A DNA stretch of 64,000 nucleotides from Prillingera fragicola (taxonomy: Eukaryota; Basidiomycota; Tremellomycetes; Trichosporonales; Trichosporonaceae), in the NCBI GenBank assembly GCA_002335605.1, contig BEDY01000001.1, forward strand, positions 3,906,001 through 3,970,000. The letters are read 5' to 3'. The translations under genes and the position numbers were made by a program. Below the pieces are notes generated by a model. The model searched no databases. It saw only the letters and a program-made list of their open reading frames with translations, and had not been told where the DNA came from. This document shows, in pieces, positions 33,183 to 43,786 of this stretch; the stretch's first letter is position 1; each line of letters opens with the position of its first letter.

Positions 33183-34079
33183 ATGCCGACGGCCAGCATC
33201 CTGAGCAACAGCACGCTCGACCTCGACGACATGGAGTATGCGCGCCGCCCGTCGAGCTTTTACTTTGACGCCGAAAAGCAACAGCAACTGCAGGCAGCAG
33301 CAGGAGCAGCCTTTGGCGCGCCACTGGCCTCGCCTGGCCCCCGCATTGAGCGCATCTTGACACCGCACGGCCACCCGGCCGACTTTTCCCAGCCGGGCAT
33401 CCCCCGCCAGCACCGCGTGTACGGCAACCCCGTGCCCATTGGGCTTACGAGTTTTGGCTACACCATGTTCCTGCTCGGCACGGTCATCCTGCGAGGTGAG
33501 TCCCCCCCCGCGTTGAAGAGTCCACACTGACAAGCAGCCCGCGGCGTCACGCAGTTCAACGTTCTCGTCCCCGCCATGGTCTTCTTTGCCGGCCTGTCCC
33601 AGACGCTGTGCGGGTGGTGGGAGATGAACCTCGGCAACACCTTTATGGCGACCATCTTTGCCGCGTACGGCGCCTTTTCGCTGTCGTTTGGATCAATGTA
33701 CCTGCCCGCCTTTGGCGTCGTGTCGGCCTACACGCTCGCCGACGGCACGCTATCGCCCGAGTTCAACGAAGCAATGGGCCTGTTCTTCATAGCCTGGATG
33801 GTCGTCACGACGCTCCTCCTCATTGCGTCACTCCGCAGCAGCGTCGGCCTCGTCGCCACCCTCGCCTCAACGCTCATGCTCTTCCTCACCCTCGCCGTAC
33901 ACTACTTTACCGGCTCGACGGGCCTGCGCACCGCAGCAGGCGTGTTTGGCCTCCTCGCCGCGGCGGCGGCGTGGTGGACCGCCATGGCCGGCCTGTGGAC
34001 GAGCGACACGACCTATGCTTGTCTCCGCGTCAGCCCGATTAGTCTGTGTGCGCGCGAAGACCCAGCCAAGCTGTGCTAG
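33183..34079 (+). CDS. GPR1/FUN34/YaaH family acetate transporter, paralogue 2
   Basis: Exon 1 (33183-33495) and exon 2 (33538-34079) are separated by a 42-nt intron and give 284 residues. The N-terminal tail is longer than in paralogue 1 and Gln/Ala-rich, then HGHPADFSQPGIPRQHRVYGNPVPIGL repeats the same tail motif and the NPVPIGL signature. Six hydrophobic segments follow, with LGNTFMATIFAAYGAFSLSF and YLPAFGVVSAY matching the other copy closely. The C-terminus (REDPAKLC) differs. The frame is open upstream to 32973 with several ATGs. I chose 33183 because the upstream part reads like leader sequence and lies too close to the TATA element. The substrate is probably acetate or ammonium at the plasma membrane. 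Confidence 0.9.
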
Positions 34080-35724
34080 AGCATGGGTGGCAACGACGAC
34101 TCGCAAGACGCGGAGCCGTGAATCGCTAATCTCCAATCTCCGGCAGTGTCCGAGGTCCAGCACTAGCATATGGCCCAGCCTCGTTAATATCATAATCATC
34201 GACATGCTTGGAACGACTATGCCGACGTAGACGCGTAGAGCAGTGACCCAGCATTGTAGCAACATTGTACAGTACCAAGAGCAGGGGCATGGCCCGCTCT
34301 AAGCCCGGAATGTATCACCTGTATCACCACTGTTTTAACTCTCCGCGTGTGAGCGACAGCGCGTACCGACTCGCAGTTCCACGGTCACTGCCATGACGTC
34401 GAGATGCGCGCAGCACGTCGAGTTTGGGAGCATGGGCCCCTAACCATGTGGAAAGGAGGAGAGCACATGCGGAACGGTGGGAGTTGCCGCCGGCACCTCG
34501 GAAATGGACGGCCCTGAGAATTGACGCGCAGCAGGTGATCCCGGCTCCGTGGGGGATGAGCTGTGACGGTCTAGCTGTCAAACGAGGCCTTGCACTGGTC
34601 TTGACCATGCGGTTACAGGCACATTTGGTCCTCGGCGGTGCTCACTGGAGCGTTCGGGGTGCGCGCCAGGAGGGCTGTTGTGAGTCTGGGTGTGCCCGGG
34701 ATTAAACCGCGTGGGTCACACGACTGCGACGTTTACTGCAAAGTTTGGGGCGTCGCTGGACTGGCTTGTATCATGGAACCTGTGCTGCAAAGGGATAGAG
34801 GGCTCGTATCAAGTGGACGTGGGAGAGATGAGATGAGGATACCATACAGTAGTAGGAAAATCAGGCACGCCTCAGTAATTACAGTACTCGCGTTGTACCA
34901 TGTCTACATTGACAACCTCTATGGCCCCAGTGCCACTGCCCCTTGGCACTTGCAGCCCTACTAGTAGGAATCACAGGGACACTGACTGAAGTCTGGAGCT
35001 CTGGCGCCGGCAGCGGTGGTCGTGGAAACGGCTCCGCCTCTGACAGTGGTCCTGGCCGAGTGGCAACGGTTGTGACAGCGGCAGCGGCAGTGGCAGCGGC
35101 AGTTGCGGTACCACTCACTTGGTGCTTGTCGGAGGGAAGGCTATCAGCGGTGGGATCTATCGCAGTGCCAGCTGTGGGGTGGTGGCCGCTCTCACTCGCG
35201 CGTTTCTCCTTGGGTTGTAGTCTCCCTTACTCTCTATGTTGAATGACATTCCTGCGGTATATCCCCCCTGTGGCCCAGTCTTCTCTGATTCCCCCTCGGC
35301 AAATCACGGGGGTCTCGGTGTACTCGACGCTGGTGTCAATAGTATGTAGCGCCGCCGCTGACTGGTTCCTCTGCTAGTGCTTCCGGCGTTACTCCACCTC
35401 GGCCACCTCAGCAATCACGATGAACATTCCGTCGTGCAGTTGTTGGTCCTGTTCTAGAACTTGCACATTGTTCTAGAACCTACAGCAGCTACATCCAGTG
35501 GCAATATCGACGACATTGCAAGCAGCAAGCACGGCAGTGTGGGCAAGAGACGATGGGCAATCGCGCGCGCCACCACCGAGCCACTACCGCCGGCACCTGC
35601 CGAGGTCCACCCTGTGCCGCCGGCTGCCGGACCCTGGCTCTGGCCTCTGGAATCTACTCTAACAGCAGAAATCTGCAAACATGTCAAATGCCCACCTTGC
35701 CAAAGTGCGCGTCTCGAGGAGCAA
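34080..35724. other. Spacer
   Basis: No supported gene. A short GGCAGC/GTGGCA low-complexity stretch lies at 35070-35105. Confidence 0.5.
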
Positions 35725-36045
35725 TGCTTGCATGTATGCGCAATGTTGTCTGTGCAATGTACATGTTGAGGCCTGGCTTTGCGCCATCCGAACGGACTTG
35801 TAGCTGATTATTGGGAAGAAGCGACACGCCGCACGACTCCCTAGATGCGTACGACTAGACCTCAGCCTCTCGGTCTGCAACACTTGCATGTATGCGCAAT
35901 ATTGTCTTTGCAATGTCCAAGTAGAGGCTTGGCTTTGTGCCATCCGAACGGACTTGGGACTATTGGGAGGAACGCAGCGCACTTTTCCCGGGAAACCTGC
36001 CGACCTGCACGTACGACTAGACCTCGGTCTCTCGGTCTGCAACAA
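35725..36045. repeat. Tandem duplication of about 155 bp reaching into the next gene's 3' end
   Basis: Unit 1 (about 35725-35882) and unit 2 (about 35883-36045) share TTGCATGTATGCGCAAT-TTGTCT, then GGC(C)TGGCTTTG-GCCATCCGAACGGACTTG and TACGACTAGACCTC-G-CTCTCGGTCTGCAAC. Unit 2 includes the stop codon and last codons of the phosphoribosyltransferase gene, so unit 1 holds a duplicate of that gene's 3' end. Confidence 0.75.
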
Positions 36046-36657
36046 AGCAGTCGTATCCGTCGTACAACGCGTCGCCAGCTTCGCTCCTCCCTCGCCGCAA
36101 GTGCAGAGTCGCGATGCCCACCACCTCTGCACCAGCAGATTCCAGCAGGCGAACGAGGGACGACATTTGTGATCCAGTATCGACCCACTCGTCCCTGTAC
36201 ACATCAGTCGTGTATCCCCCCACCGTACTCACATGACAATGACCTTCATTCCCTCCTTGACGAGGTCCTTTCGCACCTCGAGCCCCTTCTCCCCCACCTC
36301 CTCGGCCATGTAATCCCTAAACCCGGGGGTCCGCAGCACCTCGTCGTCGGACATCGGCAGCTTCCCGCGTTTACGCGCGCAGACAACAGGTTTCTCAACG
36401 ACAGCAGCAAACGCACTCGCCATCACGAGTCCGAGCGCGTCAATGCCGATAATCGCATCCACGGTCGGAAGCTTGTGCGCAAAGTGGGTCTGGATGTCGC
36501 GCAGGAGCGCGGCGAGCGCGCCGGGCGTCGCGAAAAAGGACGTAAGCTCGTACCGCCGCTTGCCCCTGTCGGTCCTGTCGATTGCGTGCAGGTAGGGGCG
36601 GGAGGAGGGGGGTGGTGGTGTTGGGCTGCCGGGTACGTTGCGTGTTGTGGTGGGCAT
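36017..36657 (-). CDS. Type I phosphoribosyltransferase-fold protein
   Basis: Exon 1 (36233-36657) and exon 2 (36017-36194), joined over a 38-nt intron, give 200 residues. The fold's landmarks are present: VDAIIGIDALGLVMASAFAAVVEKPVVCARKRGKLP (substrate loop and RKRGKLP flexible loop as in adenine phosphoribosyltransferases) and, across the splice, VIVMDEWVDTGSQMSSLVRLL at the PRPP-binding position, followed by AGAEVVGIATLHL. True APRT enzymes have a DD-x-x-ATGG loop; here it reads DEWVDTGSQ (residues 143-151), so activity on adenine is uncertain. Such proteins salvage purines from PRPP or serve as regulators. The intron falls within the PRPP loop. Confidence 0.82.
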
Positions 36658-37483
36658 TGTGGGTGGTTGGCGGAGTGGGTGGATGAAAGATGATGTCGAT
36701 CGGGTCGGTGGCTGTTGACCCCCGGATGGCCCCGCACTGTGCTGGCGGTGGTGAATTTGGACGGCAGAGTGTGATTTGTGCGCTGCTTACTACTCACTCC
36801 TTGCTGCATAGACAGAGGCAAAAAAAGGTGTTGCATGCAGCAAGTTGTGCTTTACGTGAATGTTGACATCTCGGAAGACCAGTTTTCACCAGGATTCCGT
36901 TGAGGTCTCTCATCAGCGACATGGCCGCGCCCTCGACAACGTGCAGCTGACACTGGTTGGCGCTCGAGATCGACCCACCCACAAGACTTGGGTCTGGCCT
37001 CAGTCGGCAATGTCCAAGCTACGCATGATTCCACCAAGCGATGATGCAGACGATGCCAAGTGCAGCGGGCTCTGGGCAATGTGGTGTGCCGTTTGTCGCG
37101 TCAGGTTTCTCTCGCACGCTGTATGGCGTTTGGTTGGTGACGAACAATAGGCGCTCGAGGTAGGTTCTGGACATGTCTTGCCGACTCGTTCCCAGAAACC
37201 TTCGTTGTATCGTGCAATAGCAGGGCCCTGTTTTCCGGTTCACGGTCCGGGCATGGATGCCGTGTGCGCGGCAACAAGGCGGAACCGATTAGAAGACTAG
37301 AAATGTGACACCCCCGCCACGCGCACGCATCTGTAGGTTGTACTGTATACATGTGACTTTGGAGCACCAGCTCGACCTCGAGGTATCACCGACCGAGAAT
37401 GGTAGAACTAGGAAAGAGGTATAGACAAAGAAAGAAGAAGAGGTATCACACGAGTGTGCTCCACGAGTGCGCTCACGAGCGCG
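36658..37483. other. Spacer
   Basis: Promoter of the phosphoribosyltransferase gene at the left and the 3' flank of the esterase gene at the right. Nothing else was seen. Confidence 0.5.
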
Positions 37484-39303
37484 TTAGAGATGGTACGAGT
37501 CCATGTTCTTGACGAGGACATCCTTGGCGTTTTCGCGGAACGTGTCCTTGAGGGGCTGGAACCACTGTGCGTAGAACTGGATCATGTTCCTGCCCTTTGC
37601 GTCCCACCTGGGCCAGTTGTCTTTGACCTTTGTAGCCGAGCTGGTACCGCCGCTGTAGTTGTTGGGGTCGAGGTTGTAGACAAAGTTGGCATAGTAGTTT
37701 TGGATGTTGTTGGACGCATAGTTTGGGAGAATGCCAAAGAAGACCTGGATGAGGTCGCTCGCGTGGAAGGTGCCCATGATGGGGGTCAGGTAGTCGTAGG
37801 ACGCAAGGTACGACCACGCCGGGACATCGGGGTTGAGCGTCGTGGCGCCCTCGAGGAAGATGCGGCGGGTAATGGTAAAGACGGCGTCGCCGAGGAGGGC
37901 CGCCAGACGCTTGAACCCAGGGTAGATTTCGTTGAAGACACCAGTGCGGAAGGGAGACCCCGCGGTGGCAGACTGGGGGTTGGCCTCGACGAGCTCGCGA
38001 ATCTGGTCCTCGGAAGCGTTGGCAAAGAAGAGGTCCTTGAGATAGTCGACAATGGCGTCGTCGGTGCTGGTCGTGTTCTTCTGGAAGAGGGCAAAGAGCG
38101 TTCCCTCGTCCTCCTGGTCGCCAATGATAAACGGGACCTTGACGTACTTGTTCTCGCGGAGGAGGACGTCGGTACTCTTGGTAATGACCTTGCCGTCGGG
38201 GCGAGGAAGGTACGACAGCGCCACCGAGTGGTACGAGAGAATGCCGGGGGCCGAGTTGGCAGCGTCTGTAAACTTGTCAAGCGGGAGCTGGCGGAGGCAG
38301 TCGAGAGTGTCGGCGGCGCCTGCACAACCGGCCTTGGCGACGACACCGTCGTAAATGACCTGACCCTTGGGGCAGTCGACGGGGTCGGTAGGGGTGATTG
38401 ATCCAGAGTTCATGATCGCGCCGCGGAACAGCGGCTTGCCCTTGTAAACGTGGTTGGCGTCGTTGAGAACCATCTGGCTCCAGACACTGATCGCACCAGC
38501 CGACTCGCCCCAGATGGTGACCTTGTCGGGGTCGCCGCCAAACGCACGGATGTTGTCCGCAGTCCACTCAAGACCCATGCGCTGGTCCAGCAGGCCGAGG
38601 TTGGCTGCGCCGTCGGCGAGAATCTCCTTGCCAGGCATAAAGCCCCAGCCCCCCACGCGGTAGTTGACCGCGACAAAGACGTACGGCTTGCCCTTGCGAG
38701 CGGCATTGTTGACGAGCGACGAACCGTCGTACATCGAGCTCCAGCCGAGCTACGGGTCAGCCACAGTCGCCACACCGCCACACCGATGCTCACCTCGAAA
38801 CCACCGCCGTAGATCCAGAAGAGCACGGGGAGGTTGTCGCCGGCCTTGGTACCCTTGGGGCGGATGACGTTTACGCTGAGGCAGTCCTCGTCAATCTTGA
38901 GCGCCTTTTGGAACAGCGACGTCTTGCCCACGGTCGTGATGACCTGGGAGAGGAAGCCGTCGTCGTCCGAGTCGGCGAGGTGCTGCGGGCACGCCGCGGC
39001 GGCAGGGGCAGCGTCCCAGTTGACAAGTGGGGTCTCGAGACGGACGGGGGGGCGGAGACGGAGGTTGCCCACGGGGGCGTGCGCGTAGGGGATGCCGTTG
39101 AACGTCTCGGTGGCCGTGAGGACACCCTGCTTGCCGACAATGGTGCCTGCGGGGGCCTGGACGGTGACGGCGACCGTGCGGGCTTCGAGGCGGGGCATGT
39201 TGACTTCTTGCTCACCCTCGACAATGTTGATCATCGGGGCCGGCGTGGCGAGAGCCTGGCCCAGGAGCGCGGAGAGGATAAAGAGTGTGGAGACGGCCTT
39301 CAT
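37484..39303 (-). CDS. Secreted type-B carboxylesterase/lipase
   Basis: Exon 1 (38794-39303) and exon 2 (37484-38749) give 591 residues. The N-terminus MKAVSTLFILSALLGQALA is a signal peptide. The alpha/beta-hydrolase core starts near residue 50 with FNGIPYAHAPVGNLRLRPP, followed by EDCLSVNVIRP (a disulfide cysteine) and the oxyanion-hole motif YGGGFE at the splice junction. The nucleophile elbow is WGESAG (Ser253). Family length and order match fungal Candida rugosa-type lipases and cholinesterase-like esterases, which hydrolyse lipid or aromatic esters outside the cell. An upstream in-frame ATG exists at 39390, but starting there would bury the signal peptide. The gene has only one intron, 44 nt long. 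Confidence 0.93.
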
Positions 39304-40802
39304 CGTGAGCAGGGCCAGGGCGGGAGAGAGTCTTGGATCTTGCAGAATAGAGAACTCTTCCTGTCGAGAAGACGCGGTGATTATATACACTCGACGCTGT
39401 CAGTTCGTCATGTTTACCTTCGCCTGGACGACTGCTCGCCTGCCGTTAGCGTCGACATTAGCAGATATCTTGGCACGAGCCGTCAGTGTCCGAGATACCC
39501 GGGAATCCCCATGCTAGGGACATGCGCCTATGCCGCGTGGGGAGCAGCGACGTTGTCAGCAGCAGTAGTGCCAAGAATCATGAATGTACCTACTCGGATG
39601 CAACAAGGACGCGCCGCGCCGGAGTTGTGGAAGAAACAAAGCTGGTGCCTTAGGACAGGAACACGAAGTGGATGAGTTTCTTGTTTTGGACACTCCTGTT
39701 CCGCGCCGCTGCGCTGGTGCTGCTGTACCATTGATGCGCAGCAGTTCCCCTGGCTATGGCTGGTGCTTGAGGTACATTGGAACAAGACTGTCGCGGCATA
39801 CAGCACTAACCGGGAACTGGGAGGTAGAGACATCCGGCGGTGGGTTGGGGTCATGCGCCGCGACGCGAGCCTACGCGTCAAGAGAAGACGCGTTCAAGAA
39901 GCATGTCTTGGTCACGCGCTCATGCATACCCCCGCATTGCTCGGACTACTGCATCCTATTTAATAAACGCGCTAGTCGCCCCCATGCATGAAGAGTGGAC
40001 CCCCACGGGCTGTTGCAGGGAAAGAAGAAGAAGAAAGGGAAAATGACTAGGTTTGTGGCTGACGCGCGTACGAGGGAGAGATGAAACCCGGACAGTGTTT
40101 GCAAGTCGGCCAGGGCAAGCGAGCACTACTACTGCCTTGCATGTCCTACCATGTACCATCTGCAGATCAATGCTGCTCGCGATGGACGGTGCGTGGATGC
40201 ACTACTGCGCAGAGCTGGACGCGCTTGCGTAAAGCTAGCCTTAGGACCCAAGGTCTTGGCTTGTGCTCGGAACATGTTCCTAGACTACTACTGGCGGGAT
40301 TCAACATGCCGACAACACTGCTCACTACCACTGGGCCCTGTCTCGTCACCGGGATCGATCCCTTCAATAGTGATGTACATTTAGCATAAGCGGGGCCCGA
40401 AGACAAAGGTACGCTAGCAACGAACCAGGGCTGTTCTCGGAGCTTGCTGTCGTTCTCGGTCTTCTTGGCTGTGTAAACCTGGACTAAGTATATCGACATC
40501 AACAGTCTGAACGATCCGAACACACATATCGAACGTTGTGATCGGGAATGAGATGGTTGCAGGGCTGTTCTCGGAGCTAGTCATCGTTCTCGGTCATCTG
40601 GGCTGTTTGCATACCTGAACTAGGTCGGTAAAGTTGTTGACATCAGCAGCCCAAACACAGGAACCGCCTATTGAAGGCCGTGTTGACATTGCGATGGCAG
40701 CCGGGAGCAGCTGCTGTTGTGAAATGCATCAGTCCTATTGAATGCTGGGTTAGACAGTAGCGGCAGGGTCTAACAGCTGTTGATCTTGCCACCTTTAATC
40801 TC
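39304..40802. other. Gene-poor spacer
   Basis: No supported gene. It contains the esterase promoter and a short tandem duplication near 40430-40670 (listed separately). Confidence 0.5.
40427..40670. repeat. Imperfect tandem duplication of about 130 bp
   Basis: AGGGCTGTTCTCGGAGCT, followed by GTCGTTCTCGGTC-TC-T-GGCTGT and ACATCA(A/G)CAG, occurs at about 40427-40520 and again at about 40561-40660. No coding content is evident. Confidence 0.65.
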
Positions 40803-41108
40803 ATGCATGTCCCACCGTGTCACCACAGCGTACACGACCCATTCGGGCCCGACGACAGCCCCAACGTGCCTAGACCCAGTCCCGCCGAACACGCCGGCGT
40901 CAGTGCAGCATCGACCAAGCAGTACAGACCAGACCAGCACCCCATGGGTGGCAATCCCATGGGTGCTCCATCGTACCCCGCTTCGAGCCCGGTATTGGGA
41001 GATAACGACGAAACCCGTCAGGTCCGGCACATCTCAAACGAGCAAGAAAAGCCTGTCGTCGCACAAGCCGCCAACGCCACCAATGGGGTCTTGCAAGACA
41101 CGCGGTGA
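40803..41108 (+). CDS. Small hypothetical protein
   Basis: A 101-residue frame starting MHVPPCHHSVHDPFGPDDSPN with an Asn/Pro/Gln-rich, hydrophilic composition (HPMGGNPMGAPSYPASSPV) ending VAQAANATNGVLQDTR. It has the look of a short disordered stress-type protein, but there is no domain, no splice signal and an alternative frame of similar length overlaps it. Low confidence. Confidence 0.32.
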   Translation: MHVPPCHHSVHDPFGPDDSPNVPRPSPAEHAGVSAASTKQYRPDQHPMGGNPMGAPSYPASSPVLGDNDETRQVRHISNEQEKPVVAQAANATNGVLQDTR

Positions 41109-42062
41109 CATCTGGCGCAGACGCTCGAGGCGCCGCTTATTCATCCCCGGGGGGACCCGCACACGTCGTGCTCGGATGGAACAGCAGATCTACACTGCCT
41201 TGGCTTGACTCTGTGCGTTCTTGTTGTCTCAGCCTGGACCGCGAGCTGCTGCGCAGTGTGCGTGGGGAGCTTGGGGGAGGTCCACGGTGGTCTTACATGG
41301 GGGATGTCTGGTGGTGATCTGGTGAGCCGGGTATGCGACGGCAGCTAGGCATGAGATGGACTTTACAGGCTGCACATTGTTCTTGATTTGTTGCTTCTTT
41401 GCCACTGACACCCAAGTCGTTGCATCAGTGCAGACAGCAATGAGAGCACAGAGAGCAGAGACAAGCCAGTAGTGACTACCTGTGTCGGAGCAGTGTGCCA
41501 GTGGCGCATGGCGCGTCTACGGACTCGAGCGCACAGTTCAGTAGTGCTCATGTCAACGAAACAAATTAATAATTAATAATTAAGTTGTTCCTCTGCACCA
41601 CTCATCGTCCTCGTCGTCCGCTGAGCCGACAACCCTGCTCATGCATGTGTACATGACCATGCATCTCGTACGCACTACTATGCATACTCCTACCAAGCTA
41701 CAACGCTGTGCTCATCGCCGCTCCACCCCGCGAGCCCCGCAAGGCAGGCAACCCTGCAAGGCAGGCAACCCTCGGAGGGATGATCACCAGGAACACTCGA
41801 CCCTTGTCAGAGTCAAAGTCCTCCTGCTACCTGAGCATCTCCTCACCCAAGCTGCATCCAGCAGCCACACAGCGACAACACTGCTAACCATACATACATG
41901 CTCGTTATCATAACCTCCATACCCATGCTCGTGACCAGCACAAGCGACCTCAACTGGGCAATCCAGCTCCCCGCACGCCTCCCTGCCCTCAATGACGGCG
42001 ACCAAATCTGGCAAACGTCGTCAGCTCGTTCCTGTCACGCTTCAACATACCACTCACAGCAT
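41109..42062. other. Spacer with an AT-rich palindrome
   Basis: Repeats of TTAATAA at 41563-41585 form an AT-rich, partly palindromic block in otherwise GC-rich DNA. A duplicated GCAAGGCAGGCAACCCT lies near 41739-41771. No gene is supported. Confidence 0.5.
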
Positions 42063-43046
42063 TCACCCCTCACAGCCCTCCTCCCTCACACCCACCTCAC
42101 GGGCCATATCCCACCTCGTCTCGAGCACCCACTCCCCCACCCCCACAGTCTGCGCGTACTCGCCGTGGGAGAGGTAGGCAACCTCCCGGCGCGTACCCAA
42201 GTACCCCGCGAGGTGGATGTATGCGCACCCGGGGGGGTTGAGGAGCTCCATCAACCCGACGACCACGACGTGTACGCCTGCGAGCTTGGTGCTCAGCGTG
42301 CTTAGCGTCTGTTCAAGCCGGTCTCCTGCCGCTTGCCCCGAGTTCGGGGGTTTTGATGCAGTGGTGCCTCCGGGTGAAGTGCGGTGGAGGACGACCACGA
42401 GGTGTGACAGGTTGGCGCCTGCGACGTCGATCTCGGGGCTGGGTGTGTCGAGGGCGTGGGTGATGTTGAGCACGCACCGCTCGATGCTCGCGGGCAGGGC
42501 GAGGCGCAGCGAGGGCCCGCTGAAGACTACTGCTCGTGTCGCAGCTGGCAGGATGGGCAAGTGGGTGCGTTTCGGGTCGGGATTCAGTTTCGGACTGCTA
42601 GCAGAGGTGGAGTCGATCAGGCACCGAACGGTGTGCATTCCGACGAGATTGCTGGCCATTGAGGACGGAAGTTGCTTGACGCCGTGCACGTCGAGGACGG
42701 TCGCGGCGGCGAGAGACCGTGGGGTGCGTGCTGGGAGCGGGCCGTAGGGCGTGCTGAGGCGGAGAATGAGGTGCTTGCTAGTCAGGCGGAGGTGGGTGGC
42801 GTGCTGCGCGGGCAGTGTGGGCAGCGTGGGGAGCGTGGGGACGGCGTCGAGCGAATCTGAGGGGGAGGACACAGGGGAGAGCTTGTGCTTGGTGTACGAG
42901 TCTCCGCAGAGAGTGTCGTCGGACGCATGCGAGTCGACAGACGAGCAGAGCGTCTTGGCCGAAAGCAGCGAGGCCGTGTCGGTTCTTGATGGCGGCGTGC
43001 GCGGCGTCGACGAGCGCGGTTTGAGACGCACAAAGAGCGAGGGCAT
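42063..43046 (-). CDS. Unknown conserved-looking protein, single exon
   Basis: A 327-residue frame beginning MPSLFVRLKPRSSTPRTPPS. The first 90 residues are Ser/Thr/Pro-rich. The remainder alternates hydrophobic strands and helices: HLRLTSKHLILRLSTPYGPL, ATVLDVHGVKQLPSS, HTVRCLIDS, RAVVFSGPSLRLALP, GVHVVVVGLMELLNPP and YIHLAGYLGTRREVAYL. This resembles the strand-rich leucine-rich-repeat-like or F-box-associated proteins common in Trichosporonales, but I cannot name a family. The C-terminus is acidic. A GTGAAT donor just before the stop leaves open one more small exon. Confidence 0.7.
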   Translation of the reverse strand: MPSLFVRLKPRSSTPRTPPSRTDTASLLSAKTLCSSVDSHASDDTLCGDSYTKHKLSPVSSPSDSLDAVPTLPTLPTLPAQHATHLRLTSKHLILRLSTPYGPLPARTPRSLAAATVLDVHGVKQLPSSMASNLVGMHTVRCLIDSTSASSPKLNPDPKRTHLPILPAATRAVVFSGPSLRLALPASIERCVLNITHALDTPSPEIDVAGANLSHLVVVLHRTSPGGTTASKPPNSGQAAGDRLEQTLSTLSTKLAGVHVVVVGLMELLNPPGCAYIHLAGYLGTRREVAYLSHGEYAQTVGVGEWVLETRWDMAREVGVREEGCEG

Positions 43047-43786
43047 GGCCTTCTATGCGTGGTAGATGTACGTTGAAAGAGTTGAAAAGTGTGCAAATGA
43101 GAAAGCAGAGTCAAAGAGGTAGTACTCGACGTTGGCAGGAATAGGTACCAGTTACCGCCTTGTCCGAGGTACAGTCGTCTGGCACGCATAGATGACCTAG
43201 GAACAGTGACCCGAAATGAACAAGTTGTGAACAGCACTGCAGGCCTGCAGGGCAGCAGCGACAGGGAGAAGAGACACAGCAGTGACCAGCAGGTAGGGAT
43301 GTATGGGCACATCTGGCGTCACAGAAGCCTCCTGCAGGTGCAAAGCAGTGTGTTTGGGCGTCCGCGAGGCAGTCGTTCACCGTAACAGCCCCCTTGCGTC
43401 GCTGGATCTCTGCCGTGTGTTCGATGCACGCATGGTTCGACTGGATCGGGGAAAGAGGGTGGCAGCTGTCTCTAGAGTGCCGAAGGGAAGCATCACCCAA
43501 CACTGCTGTGAACACACTCCTCCGCCAGAGCATGTCCGCCCTTGCCTGCTCGCCATCTGTGTGTGTCATGTTTCAAGGCCCACTTCTTCCGACACTGGTT
43601 CTTGAGTGCTATGCATTGTGGAATTGTATTGATAGCACGGCAACGGCCGGGACCGCGCTCGTGCGTTTATTTGTTCTGTGCTGTCCTCCCGTGCTCTCAT
43701 CCACCATCTCCGCCCTATTCTCCCCTTTTCTTCCTCCCTTTCTCCCGACCAACGCCGCTAGCGCGACCTGCGTCGGCTCGCCTCAC
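43047..43786. other. Spacer with an odd cysteine-rich frame
   Basis: Between two minus-strand genes. A 152-codon minus-strand frame at 43111-43569 has about 19 cysteines but no signal peptide; it lies in what should be the 5' leader of the gene at 42063-43046. Not called as a gene. Confidence 0.4.
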
